From: Virgibacillus ihumii
Lineage (GTDB): Bacteria > Bacillota > Bacilli > Bacillales > Amphibacillaceae
Length of the DNA: 64,000 bases
Assembly (NCBI RefSeq): GCF_902726655.1
Contig: NZ_CACVAN010000001.1
Span: 1,736,001 to 1,800,000 of the forward strand
Direction of reading: 5' to 3'
The notes under the pieces were generated by a model. It did no database searches. It had not been told where the DNA came from and worked only from the letters and a program-made list of their open reading frames with translations. Below are positions 9,485-18,033 of this stretch, piece after piece; position 1 is the first letter of the stretch, and every line of letters begins with the position of its first letter. The position numbers were made by a program, and so were the translations under genes.

Positions 9485-10333
9485 TTAACCCTTCATCGTA
9501 TTACGAAGTTCGCCAATCCCTTCTATTTCAACTGCTACTTGATCGCCATCCCGCAACCAAACTTGTTCAGACTCATCGTATCCCAAAATAACGCCTTCAG
9601 GGGTCCCGGTCAAAATGACATCACCCGGTTTCAATGTCATGTACTGTGAAATGTAACTGATCAGTTTTTTGCACGAAAATATCATATCCCCAGTGTTAGA
9701 TTTTTGTCGTACTTCCCCGTTAACGGTACAGCTGATTTCCAAAGCATTTGGATCCTCAATTTCATCTGCCGTTACCAAGTGAGGTCCAATTGGACAAAAT
9801 CCATCCAGACTTTTTCCCAGAAGCCATTGGTTCGTCCTGAACTGCAAATCCCTCGCGCTCAAATCATTTGCGGCCGTGTAACCAAAGACATAATCAAGTG
9901 CATCCTGTTCTGACACATCTTTTGCTTCCTTGCCAATAACAATAGCCAATTCAGCCTCATAATCTATTTTTTTTGCAACATCCGACAGTTTGATTGTATC
10001 GCCATCTCCTGACAGTGCATTTTTAAATTTATTAAACAAGATCGGAAATTCAGGAATATCCGAGCCCGTTTCCGCTGCATGCTTGCCATAATTTTTACCG
10101 ATGCAGATGATTTTTTCGGGATCGTCAATAGAAGGGCCTATGCTAAGTGAATCTTCCTTTATAAAATCCTTTGCTTGTTGAACCACTTTACGTATGTCTT
10201 GAGTCGAATATTTTTCAATAAGCTCCGGTACACTGGATGCATCGGGCATGTATGTGGATAAGTCCAATATCCCGCTTTCGGTTTTTACCGCAGGGTAATT
10301 CCCTTCGTCTTTTCGTATGGTTACTAGTTTCAT
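9485..10333 (-). CDS. fumarylacetoacetate hydrolase (FAH) family protein
   Basis: 282 residues with the FAH fold: a small N-terminal domain, then the metal-binding core with EAELAIVIGKEAKDV and GYTAANDLSARDLQ, and the conserved VILTGTPEGVILGY near the end. Members are Mg-dependent C-C hydrolases, decarboxylases or oxaloacetate tautomerases acting on 2-oxo acids such as acylpyruvates; the substrate cannot be read from sequence. The ATG at 10333 follows AAGGAGAGAT. It lies downstream of the SSS symporter but behind a good terminator, so it is probably transcribed separately. Confidence 0.88.
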   Translation of the reverse strand: MKLVTIRKDEGNYPAVKTESGILDLSTYMPDASSVPELIEKYSTQDIRKVVQQAKDFIKEDSLSIGPSIDDPEKIICIGKNYGKHAAETGSDIPEFPILFNKFKNALSGDGDTIKLSDVAKKIDYEAELAIVIGKEAKDVSEQDALDYVFGYTAANDLSARDLQFRTNQWLLGKSLDGFCPIGPHLVTADEIEDPNALEISCTVNGEVRQKSNTGDMIFSCKKLISYISQYMTLKPGDVILTGTPEGVILGYDESEQVWLRDGDQVAVEIEGIGELRNTMKG

Positions 10334-10449
10334 TGAAATTATCTCTCCTTTTAGTAATATATAATCCAATACTGCTTAATTCGACATAGCGATAAACAAT
10401 CCTGCTTGTGTTGCTGACTAAACTTGTAAAAGTATACATATCATTACAT

Positions 10450-10482
10450 AAAAAGAGCCTCCAGTTGTTTAACAGGAGACTC
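10450..10482 (-). terminator. terminator of the acyl-CoA ligase/symporter operon
   Basis: On the minus strand GAGTCTCC pairs with GGAGGCTC (8 bp, one G-U) around a 12-base loop and is followed by TTTTTA. It lies about 65 bases after the symporter stop. Confidence 0.85.
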
Positions 10483-10546
10483 AAAGCTTAATAAATTCTG
10501 CGAGAACCAAAAGTCGACAAGCTTCGTCAACTTTTTATCTATCCAA

Positions 10547-12031
10547 CTAGGACACATTCTTTTTCGAAATTTGCTCAAACACTTCACTGGACTCTTGCTT
10601 CGTAACAAGCGAGATACCAATGAATGCTGCTGTTGAGATAATAAAGGCTATAGCACCGGTATCCAAAGCTGGAACATAGATTTCTTTTACTTTCAAAATA
10701 TAAAGTCCGATACTGAATACCAGGCCCAAGGATGATGACCAGATTGCAGCAGTTTTTGTAGCCCGCTTCCAATACAGACCAATACTTAACACGGGTACCA
10801 GCGACGCGACAAAAATTCCCCAGGAAGCGTTACCGAGCCAGCCGACTAGATCCGGCGGATTTAGTGACAACAGGAATGTCAATGCAATAACGGCTAATGT
10901 AATCCATCTTGATAGGGCAAGTTCTTTCTTTTGAGGTAACTTTTCGCCCTTCTTTATAATCTGCTGATAGATATCCCGGACAATTGAAGAACTTGCGACC
11001 AGCAGGAACGCTTCACTGGTTGACATAATTGCAGCCATTACCGCCGCAAAAATGATTCCTGCAATTGCCGGATGAAAGAAATTCTCGATAAACAGTGGTG
11101 CCACAAGATCGGGTGAAGGCGGTGCCGCCATTTCACCACGCTGTACCATAACTTTTGTATACAATCCAACAAACCATAACAGAGCAGTAATTGCATACGT
11201 GGAGGCGGCAATGACACAAGCCCACTTCAGCATGGAAACCTTGCGGATCATATAAAACTTTGAAACAACATGCGGCTGTCCCTGGTGACCGATTACGTAT
11301 ATAAAAAAGTAGGAAATAAACGCAAATATTCCGATTGGACCCGCGGTATGGAATGCATTGACCATATCTGGATTGATCGATGAAATTTCATTATTTAACT
11401 GTGTCATACCACCAACCAGATTCATCCCGCCAATGAAGACAATCAGTGAACCGACAACCATCACAATCATCTGCATAAAGTCTGTCCAAAGAGCGCTGAT
11501 CATCCCCCCGGCTACAACATAAATAGTAAGAATTGCTACCCCAATAAATAACGCAATCTGGTAATCAACACCCAAAACTGTTTGCAGCATATTACCCAGT
11601 GCTTTATATTGCGCCATCTGGTAACCAATTGCACCTCCCAGTATTGCCAAAGCAGTAATTGCCCGTACTGCCTTACTGTTATACCGGGCCTCCAGAATAT
11701 CCGGAATGGTCATCGAACCGAATTTTTCCGCAATCTTTCGCATCGGTTTTGCTAAAATTAAAAAACTGACAAAAATCCCTGCTGTCGCAAATATTCCAAT
11801 CATGAATATCGGATAACCATTTTGATAAACAAGGCCAGTCAAGCCGATAAATCCGTACCCGGACATAGTGGTTGATGAAACACCAAGTGCTACAAGCCAA
11901 GGACCAAACCGTTTCCCACCGGTATAATATGTATCCATATCTTTCTGATGTTTCATGGAGTACAATCCAATAACCAGGACTAATAACAGGTATGCGACAC
12001 CAATCAGTAAAATTATTATATCCCCGTCCAT
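10547..12031 (-). CDS. sodium:solute symporter (SSS family)
   Basis: 494 residues with about 13 hydrophobic helices typical of the SSS family, including the GWLGNASWGIFVASLVP stretch and a helix run through the whole chain. These proteins import monocarboxylates, sugars, proline or pantothenate with sodium. Its ATG overlaps the stop of a 39-residue membrane peptide, and the acyl-CoA ligase precedes that. I infer uptake of the carboxylic acid that the ligase activates. The operon ends at the terminator at 10450. The exact substrate is unknown. Confidence 0.9.
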   Translation of the reverse strand: MDGDIIILLIGVAYLLLVLVIGLYSMKHQKDMDTYYTGGKRFGPWLVALGVSSTTMSGYGFIGLTGLVYQNGYPIFMIGIFATAGIFVSFLILAKPMRKIAEKFGSMTIPDILEARYNSKAVRAITALAILGGAIGYQMAQYKALGNMLQTVLGVDYQIALFIGVAILTIYVVAGGMISALWTDFMQMIVMVVGSLIVFIGGMNLVGGMTQLNNEISSINPDMVNAFHTAGPIGIFAFISYFFIYVIGHQGQPHVVSKFYMIRKVSMLKWACVIAASTYAITALLWFVGLYTKVMVQRGEMAAPPSPDLVAPLFIENFFHPAIAGIIFAAVMAAIMSTSEAFLLVASSSIVRDIYQQIIKKGEKLPQKKELALSRWITLAVIALTFLLSLNPPDLVGWLGNASWGIFVASLVPVLSIGLYWKRATKTAAIWSSSLGLVFSIGLYILKVKEIYVPALDTGAIAFIISTAAFIGISLVTKQESSEVFEQISKKNVS

Positions 12032-12150
12032 CAGTTCTCCTCCTCCTTCTCATCCCTGAATGCCAGTATCCCCCATAATCCTGCTGCCACAACCGATGCC
12101 GGCCAGAAGATGAACAGCATAAATGTCATTAATGGTGATAAACCAAACAT
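12031..12150 (-). CDS. small symporter accessory protein, 39 residues
   Basis: A short frame from ATG 12150 (upstream GGGGAGG) to a TGA that overlaps the symporter ATG by one base. The peptide has one membrane helix (roughly residues 5-30, rich in F, L, I, A and W) and a charged tail RDEKEEEN. The tight coupling, the good ribosome binding site and the position directly before an SSS gene match the small accessory peptides known for some bacterial symporters. It probably assists the assembly or activity of the downstream transporter. Confidence 0.75.
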   Translation of the reverse strand: MFGLSPLMTFMLFIFWPASVVAAGLWGILAFRDEKEEEN

Positions 12151-12198
12151 GAAAGAACCTCCCCTTTGTTTAAAAATCTCAGCAATCCATTGAACACA

Positions 12199-13761
12199 TT
12201 ACGAGTTAACTCCTGCCCCATCTCCATACTGATTCCGCAAAATAAATTTCTGAACTTTTCCGGATGGTGTCCGGGGCAATTGTTCAACAAAAATTACTTT
12301 ACGCGGCTTTTTGTAACTGGCGACATAATGTTTACAATGATCAACCACTTCCTGCTCCGTTATTTTTTCGCCTTCCTTTTTTACAATAACGGCGCAAACC
12401 GTCTCAATGAACTTAGGATCAGGAACGCCGATAATGGATGCATCAACTATTTTGTCATGCCGCATCAGGACGTCTTCAATTTCAGCAGCATAAATATTTT
12501 CACCGCCACTGCGAATCATATCTTTTTTCCTTCCTGCAATGGAAAGATACCCATCCTCATCAAAACTTCCCAAATCCCCGGTAAAACACCAGCCATCAAT
12601 GAATGTTTCGGCTGTTGCTTCCGGTTTTCGCCAGTAAATATTGGATACAACCGGGCTCTTCACAGCAATTTCACCAATCTCTCCAACCCCAAGAACGTTT
12701 TTATCGTTATCAACAATTTTAATATCAGTCATCGGAAGCGGCTTTCCAACTGTATGACCTTTTTTAAAAATATCCCCGGCATCCAGAGAAGCTGCAATTG
12801 GTGTTCCTTCCGTGAGGCCGTATACTTGGCTGATTCCAATATGCGGAAACTGCTCATCCATCTGTTCGACTGCCCAAGGAATAAGCGAATCACCTCCCGT
12901 ATAGATATGTTTGAGATTCTTAAGTTTTATCGATTCGTTTTCCGCATGAAGCATTTCATAAATCATAAACGGGTACATAAAGCAATCGGTAACATGCTGT
13001 TCTTCCATAACCTGCATCACTCGATTTATATCAAACCCTCCACTCCTCGTTATAACTACAGTCCCTCCAGCCATTAAAACCGGCAAGGCAGTATCTTCCA
13101 TTGCGCCTACATGATATAACGGACCGGTTGTCATACCAATTTCATTGCCGGTAAAATTCCATTTCATAATCTGCATCACCGAAAACCAGTATGTATTAGC
13201 ATGGGTCCACACCGCACCTTTTGGCCTGCCTGTTGTGCCGGAGGTATACATCAGCATGACCGGATCATCCATCTGAATTGTTTTTGATTCAACTTCCGCA
13301 ACTGATCCATTTCTCAAAGTTTCCCAGCCTAAGGACCATTCCGGTGGATGCTGATTAACGTTTGAAAGACAAACATATTCTTCAACATTCACTTTATCTT
13401 TGATTTCACCCAGAGTATCCGCAAGTTCGGAGTGAAAGCATAAAATTTTCACTCCGGAATCGTTTAACGCATATTCAAATTCATGACTAGTCAGTCGAAA
13501 ATTCAACCTGACAGCAATTGCACCCAACTTGGCGGCAGCAAAATAAAGACCAAAATACTCCAAACAATTAAAAAGCAATATACCAACCCGATTCCCTTTT
13601 TCCACCCCAAGTTCTTTCAGTTTGTTTGCATACCGATTTGAAATCCGATCCAGTTCTTCGTAAGTCCATTTCTGGCCGTTTTCCAGCTGAATAGCATCTT
13701 TTTGCCGCTGCAGCTGACTGCCATGCTTCATGATGCCTCTTGTCATATAACCGATATCCAA
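12199..13761 (-). CDS. AMP-forming acyl-CoA ligase (class I adenylate-forming)
   Basis: It activates a carboxylic acid to its CoA thioester via an acyl-adenylate. The core motif MYTSGTTGRPKG, the A5-type VYGLTEGTP, GWCFTGDLGSFDEDGY and the C-terminal catalytic lysine in PRTPSGKVQK are all present. Length is 520 residues from a TTG start at 13761, chosen because AAGGAGG precedes it by 8 bases. Substrate class (medium-chain, aromatic or short-chain) is not determined. A sigma-54 promoter lies 70 bases upstream, and the enhancer-binding protein gene is next upstream, so expression is probably inducer-dependent. Confidence 0.9.
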   Translation of the reverse strand: MDIGYMTRGIMKHGSQLQRQKDAIQLENGQKWTYEELDRISNRYANKLKELGVEKGNRVGILLFNCLEYFGLYFAAAKLGAIAVRLNFRLTSHEFEYALNDSGVKILCFHSELADTLGEIKDKVNVEEYVCLSNVNQHPPEWSLGWETLRNGSVAEVESKTIQMDDPVMLMYTSGTTGRPKGAVWTHANTYWFSVMQIMKWNFTGNEIGMTTGPLYHVGAMEDTALPVLMAGGTVVITRSGGFDINRVMQVMEEQHVTDCFMYPFMIYEMLHAENESIKLKNLKHIYTGGDSLIPWAVEQMDEQFPHIGISQVYGLTEGTPIAASLDAGDIFKKGHTVGKPLPMTDIKIVDNDKNVLGVGEIGEIAVKSPVVSNIYWRKPEATAETFIDGWCFTGDLGSFDEDGYLSIAGRKKDMIRSGGENIYAAEIEDVLMRHDKIVDASIIGVPDPKFIETVCAVIVKKEGEKITEQEVVDHCKHYVASYKKPRKVIFVEQLPRTPSGKVQKFILRNQYGDGAGVNS

Positions 13762-13831
13762 AATAATGACCTCCTTCGTAAGTAAGCGCATACATTTTTA
13801 GAACTTCTTATAAGTTCTCATTATTTATATA

Positions 13832-13847
13832 AGCAAAAAATATGCCA
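13832..13847 (-). promoter_or_regulatory. sigma-54 (-24/-12) promoter
   Basis: The minus strand reads TTGGCAT-ATTTT-TTGCT. GG and GC are separated by exactly 10 bases, matching the TGGCAC-N5-TTGCW consensus. It lies about 70 bases before the acyl-CoA ligase start. The next gene upstream is a sigma-54 activator, which makes a chance match unlikely. Confidence 0.85.
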
Positions 13848-13913
13848 ACTAATACAGAGCCATTCAACAACTGATGTAGTCCTGACCTTTTCCAGTATTT
13901 CGGACTTGCACAG

Positions 13914-13927
13914 TGTAAACATGTACA
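13914..13927. promoter_or_regulatory. possible upstream activator site
   Basis: TGTA-AACATG-TACA is a short dyad about 70 bases upstream of the -24 element, the distance range of enhancer sites for sigma-54 activators. Assignment is inference. Confidence 0.3.
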
Positions 13928-13950
13928 AAACAGACTCTCAAAGCTCCACA

Positions 13951-13995
13951 CAAAAATAATTCCGGAATCCTGGAAGGCTTTCCAGAAATCCGGAA
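13951..13995 (-). terminator. nested palindrome, terminator of the activator gene and/or enhancer site
   Basis: On the minus strand TTCCGGA...CTGGAA-AGCC-TTCCAG...TTCCGGAA forms a two-part stem followed by TTATTTTTG, just after the stop of the sigma-54 activator gene. It may end that transcript. The same dyads also lie 110-160 bases upstream of the -24/-12 element and could be activator sites. Confidence 0.6.
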
Positions 13996-14006
13996 TAAAC
14001 TGCAGA

Positions 14007-15389
14007 CTAATAACCAATATTATACCGATTAATCTTTTCATACAAACTGGACTTACCAATTCCAAGTATTTCGGCACACCTTATTTTGTCATACTGATGC
14101 TTTTTCAGCGTCTCTTCAATAATCTGTTTCTCCCTGTCTTCCAGCTGCTGTTTCAGGGTTCTTTTTTCGGTATGTGCTTCATCTTTTTTAAGATAAGCTG
14201 GCAGCGACTGTACATCAATCGATTCTCCTTCACACAAGTGAATCGCCACTTCAATAGCATTTTCCAGTTCACGGATATTTCCCGGCCAATGGTAGCTCTT
14301 GATTAATGTCATGGCATCTTCGTCAATAGCTTTAACCCGCTTATTCATCCTTGCCGTGACCTTTTTCAAAAAATGGCGGGCAAGTATGCTCAGGTCTTCG
14401 CTTCGTTCGCGTAAAGGGGGCAAAAATAACTGGGCAGCATTTATCCGGTAAAACAAGTCCTCCCGAAAATCACCACAATCAATCATTTTTTCTATAGGGC
14501 GATTTGTTGCGGTAATTACCCGTACATCAACCTTTTCAGAATAGAGCGCCCCCACAGGTTCATATTCTTTCTCTTGAAGCACCCGGAGCAGCTTAACCTG
14601 CATATATTCGGGCATATCACCGATTTCATCAAGAAAAATCGTTCCGCCATCAGCATATTTAAATTTTCCCATCTTCCCGCCTTTTTTAGCTCCGGTAAAC
14701 GCCCCTTCCACATAACCAAACAGCTCCGATTCCAGCAAATGCTCAGGTATTGAGCTGCAATTAACTTTAACAAATTGCTTACGGCTGCGCTCGCTTAACT
14801 GATGGATGCTATGCGATATTAATTCTTTGCCGGTACCGCTTTCTCCGAGGATCAATACTGAAATGTCACCACTGGCAAGCTTCACAACCTGTTCTTTAAG
14901 CCGGCCGATTTCCGTTGAAATTCCGACCAAATCCTGTAGTGAATAATTGGCACCATTTGTTTCATGCCATTCTTTTCGGTAAAAATCCAGTTCAGCCAGC
15001 AATTTCTTAATGTGTACATTCATTTGCTGCCATTTTTCAAGGTCGTCGAAAATTACGGTTCCGATAGCGCCAATTAAATTCCCATTGTCGTGAATCGGAA
15101 TCCGGTTGGCTACTACATAGTCCCCCTGCAGATACTGCAGATCATTAATTTCTTCTTTCCCGGTCTTGGCCACAATGTGCATTCTAGTGTTTTCAATAAC
15201 CATTTCCACATGTGTACCTACAACATCTTTCTTTTTTACATGAAGAAACTCACAATATTTACTGCTCATATATTGAATAAAACCATCGCAATCAACCACA
15301 ACGACCCCATCATAAACACTTTCAAAAAAGCTTTTGACAACCTCTTCCCTAAAAAACTTTACCGCTGTTCCCACACAATTCTCCCCCAA
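14007..15389 (-). CDS. PAS-domain sigma-54-dependent transcriptional activator
   Basis: 460 residues: an N-terminal PAS sensor (about 15-120), a AAA+ central domain with Walker A GESGTGKE, the sigma-54-contacting GAFTGA loop, Walker [13 protein letters not shown] and the arginine-finger region, then a Fis-type helix-turn-helix at the C-terminus ([19 protein letters not shown]). Such proteins remodel sigma-54 RNA polymerase when the sensor detects its ligand. The architecture resembles RocR/AcoR-type Bacillus activators. Its target is almost certainly the following acyl-CoA ligase/symporter operon with its -24/-12 promoter. Confidence 0.95.
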   Translation of the reverse strand: MGENCVGTAVKFFREEVVKSFFESVYDGVVVVDCDGFIQYMSSKYCEFLHVKKKDVVGTHVEMVIENTRMHIVAKTGKEEINDLQYLQGDYVVANRIPIHDNGNLIGAIGTVIFDDLEKWQQMNVHIKKLLAELDFYRKEWHETNGANYSLQDLVGISTEIGRLKEQVVKLASGDISVLILGESGTGKELISHSIHQLSERSRKQFVKVNCSSIPEHLLESELFGYVEGAFTGAKKGGKMGKFKYADGGTIFLDEIGDMPEYMQVKLLRVLQEKEYEPVGALYSEKVDVRVITATNRPIEKMIDCGDFREDLFYRINAAQLFLPPLRERSEDLSILARHFLKKVTARMNKRVKAIDEDAMTLIKSYHWPGNIRELENAIEVAIHLCEGESIDVQSLPAYLKKDEAHTEKRTLKQQLEDREKQIIEETLKKHQYDKIRCAEILGIGKSSLYEKINRYNIGY

Positions 15390-15493
15390 AGTATTATCAG
15401 ATAGTTGCTATTATTCTATCACAGTTGTAAATTATCAGAAACTTGCAGATTATTCGATAGAATTGGGATGGTACAAACACTTGTTGAACAACC

Positions 15494-16024
15494 TTACAAA
15501 AAGAATCCCCCATACACAAGCGCACCAGCAATGACAAATGCCGGATGGAGTTTGACCTGTTCAAGCAGAATGTAACTTCCTGCAATCAACAGAGCTGTTT
15601 GCCAGATACCGATTCCATCATATGATTCCACAAAAAAATCCCATGCCATAAGACCGAGCAGGAGAGCGATAACCGGGCGTACATACATCGTCAATCGTTG
15701 TACTTTGGGCGAATCTTTGTATTTATATAGTACACCTAATAGTGCAATCATCAGAATCAGTGATGGGGCAACTGTTGCGAACACACCGATAATCGCACCA
15801 GGAATGCCACCAACTTCATACCCTATGTATCCCGCCATTTTAGTTGAAATCGGACCGGGCAGTGCATTACCCAACGCAAGCACTTCACTGAATTCCTGAA
15901 TGGACATCCATTCATACCGGTCCACCACTTCATTTTCCACCAATGGAATCGAGGCAGGACCGCCGCCATAGCCAAGAATTCCCGGAATGAAAAAGGCTAA
16001 AAAAATATGCCAGTACACTATCAT
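15494..16024 (-). CDS. chromate transporter family protein, half-size
   Basis: 176 residues, one CHR domain: FLAFFIPGILGYGGGPASIP, NALPGPISTKMAGYIGYE and five to six hydrophobic helices. Half-size CHR proteins work as a pair with the adjacent second half. It overlaps the upstream partner by four bases (ATGA). The pair resembles B. subtilis ywrA/ywrB. CHR proteins export chromate in characterised cases, but many homologues have no proven substrate. Confidence 0.88.
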   Translation of the reverse strand: MIVYWHIFLAFFIPGILGYGGGPASIPLVENEVVDRYEWMSIQEFSEVLALGNALPGPISTKMAGYIGYEVGGIPGAIIGVFATVAPSLILMIALLGVLYKYKDSPKVQRLTMYVRPVIALLLGLMAWDFFVESYDGIGIWQTALLIAGSYILLEQVKLHPAFVIAGALVYGGFFL

Positions 16025-16593
16025 GACTCTGCCCCTTTCCTTGTTTTATCATCATTACGGCTTTTATCTTTCTGCACTAAAGCCAGGATTAAAAGTGCAC
16101 CAATGACAATTCCCGGGTGTACCCCTAACTGCAGGGTTATCAGAATAATGACGGACATAACAATTGTTTTCAACCAGCCAAGTCCCTTGCCCGCTTTACT
16201 CAGAAACTGCCAGGTAAGAACTGCCAGCATCACACCGACAACAGGTATGACAGCAGCTGTCATACCTTTCACCCAATCAAAGTCTTTAAATGAGGACAAA
16301 GTGGTCAACAATAATATCATCAAAAAAATCGTCGGCAGAATGGATGCGAACACTGCATTCAGCATCCCCAAAATCCCTGAATTCCGATGTCCGATATAAC
16401 CAGCCATCTTCGTAATAATCGGGCCCGGCAACGTATTGCACAGGGCCAAAATATCACCAAATTCTTCATCCGTTACCCATTTATATTTTTTCACTGTTTC
16501 AACATGAATCAGCGGAATCGATCCCGGTCCACCGCCGTATCCGAGCATGCCCACCCGAAAAAAGGCGATAAATAGATTCCATTGTGTTTTCAT
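16021..16593 (-). CDS. chromate transporter family protein, second half
   Basis: 190 residues with the CHR domain (FFRVGMLGYGGGPGSIPL, NTLPGPIITKMAGYIG) and a charged C-terminal tail. The ATG at 16593 follows AGGTGGTGA. The longer in-frame extension upstream belongs to a gamma-glutamyltransferase remnant in another frame and is not part of this protein. It is translationally coupled to the downstream half. Confidence 0.88.
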   Translation of the reverse strand: MKTQWNLFIAFFRVGMLGYGGGPGSIPLIHVETVKKYKWVTDEEFGDILALCNTLPGPIITKMAGYIGHRNSGILGMLNAVFASILPTIFLMILLLTTLSSFKDFDWVKGMTAAVIPVVGVMLAVLTWQFLSKAGKGLGWLKTIVMSVIILITLQLGVHPGIVIGALLILALVQKDKSRNDDKTRKGAES

Positions 16594-16609
16594 ACGTTCA
16601 CCACCTGTC

Positions 16610-16800
16610 TTACCAGCTTGCAATCGCCCCATCCGTTCTTGACTCAGTACCACCAATCAGCACACCAGTTTTCGAGTCCCTTAAAATAATCTGTCCGCGC
16701 CCAAAGCTGTTTGGCTCGATTTGAATCTGAACGTCATGCCCCATATCCGCAAGGCTTTGTGCAAGATGATGCGGGATGAGCCTGATTTGTAAAAGTCATA
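16610..16800 (-). pseudogene. gamma-glutamyltransferase C-terminal remnant
   Basis: One minus-strand frame ending at TAA 16610-16612 reads HHLAQSLADMGHDVQIQ, then SFGRGQIILRDSKTGVLIGG and TESRTDGAIASW. This is the C-terminal tail typical of gamma-glutamyltransferase-family proteins. No N-terminal part, start or catalytic Thr motif precedes it; only about 55-60 codons survive, beginning just after the lhgO stop. In B. subtilis a GGT homologue (ywrD) is a neighbour of ywrAB, so this is probably the decayed equivalent. It is not annotatable as a working gene. Confidence 0.75.
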
Positions 16801-16822
16801 TTAGCAACTCCCCCTGTTTGTG

Positions 16823-18016
16823 TTATTTTTCCTGATCCATCATTTGAACAACCTTCTCCCCTATTTTTATACTGGCAGTTGCCGCCGGGGATGGGGCATT
16901 GCAAACATGTAACGCACGTCTGTCATGAATAATCGCGAAATCGTCCAATAAATTCCCTTCCTGATCCAGAGCCTGTGCACGCACACCGGCTTTTGCAGGA
17001 ATCAAGTCGTCAATGCCTATCTCCGGAATAAATCGCTGCACCTCTTTAATGAAAGCTTTCTTGTTGTATGACCGGACCATTTCCTTCAAGCCTTCAGACA
17101 GATTTCCGCCCGCCAATTTAAGAAATCCCGGATATGTGAGCCCTTCAAAAAAATCTTTTAATTGAAAGTCAGATTTTTTATAGCCTTCGCGTTTAAAGCT
17201 GAAAACCGCATTCGGGCCAACAAGTATCCTACCATCTATCATTCTGGTGAAATGCACACCGAGAAACGGAAAATCAGGATTCGGAACCGGATAAATCAAA
17301 TTTTTTACAAGGTGCTGCTTCTCAGGTTTCAATTCATAATACTCGCCGCGGAAAGGGACAATTTTCAGATCCGGCATAACATTTGCCATTTGAGCAATCC
17401 GGTCACTGAATAACCCGGCACAATTAATGAGAAAGCGACTTTCAACAGTACCCTTATTTGTTGAAAGTTCAACATTTCCCTGTTCAAATGTAATATCCTT
17501 AACCTCAGTATCCAATGAAATATCACCGCCATTTTCCGTAATGGCAGCACTGAATTGTTTCGAAACTTGCCTGTAATCGACAATCCCTGTACTTGGAACT
17601 TTAATGGCGGTGATTCCATTGACATGTGGTTCAGCTCGTCGCAATTCTTCTGTTGATATTTTCTCAACGGCGAGCTGGTTTTCCAGCCCACGCTGATACA
17701 AATCCTCCAATAAAGGCACTTCTTCTTCACTCGTCGCAACAATGACTTTTCCCGACACCTTATAGTCTATTTGATGTTCTTTGCAAAAGTCTACCAATTG
17801 TTTATTTCCCTTTCGTGCCAGTTCCGCCTTTAAACTGCCAGGTTTATAGTATATTCCTGAATGAATAACACCACTGTTTCTCCCGGTCTGGTGAAGGGAT
17901 ATTGCGGATTCTTTTTCCAAAATAACAACGGACGCCTCCGGGTGTTTTTTTGTTAGTTCCATACCTACAGACAGCCCGATAATCCCCCCGCCAATAATTG
18001 CATAATCATACGTCAA
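16823..18016 (-). CDS. lhgO: L-2-hydroxyglutarate oxidase
   Basis: 397-residue FAD-dependent oxidase of the DAO family: dinucleotide-binding YDYAIIGGGIIGLSVGME at the N-terminus, then HQTGRNSGVIHSGIYYKPGS characteristic of LhgO/YgaF, and FGVRAQ-like and APSPAATASIKIG stretches near the end. It oxidises L-2-hydroxyglutarate to 2-oxoglutarate, giving electrons to quinone or oxygen. The start is TTG (18014-18016) with TTAGGAG upstream. It is the last gene of the gntR-NRAMP-lhgO operon, 17 bases after the transporter. Confidence 0.88.
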   Translation of the reverse strand: MTYDYAIIGGGIIGLSVGMELTKKHPEASVVILEKESAISLHQTGRNSGVIHSGIYYKPGSLKAELARKGNKQLVDFCKEHQIDYKVSGKVIVATSEEEVPLLEDLYQRGLENQLAVEKISTEELRRAEPHVNGITAIKVPSTGIVDYRQVSKQFSAAITENGGDISLDTEVKDITFEQGNVELSTNKGTVESRFLINCAGLFSDRIAQMANVMPDLKIVPFRGEYYELKPEKQHLVKNLIYPVPNPDFPFLGVHFTRMIDGRILVGPNAVFSFKREGYKKSDFQLKDFFEGLTYPGFLKLAGGNLSEGLKEMVRSYNKKAFIKEVQRFIPEIGIDDLIPAKAGVRAQALDQEGNLLDDFAIIHDRRALHVCNAPSPAATASIKIGEKVVQMMDQEK

Positions 18017-18033
18017 AGCTTGCTCACTCCTAA

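Noticed and set aside
12166..13077. Long plus-strand frame of about 300 codons
   Set aside because: It is antisense to the acyl-CoA ligase and has a composition typical of shadow frames (many F, N, H) with no recognisable domain.
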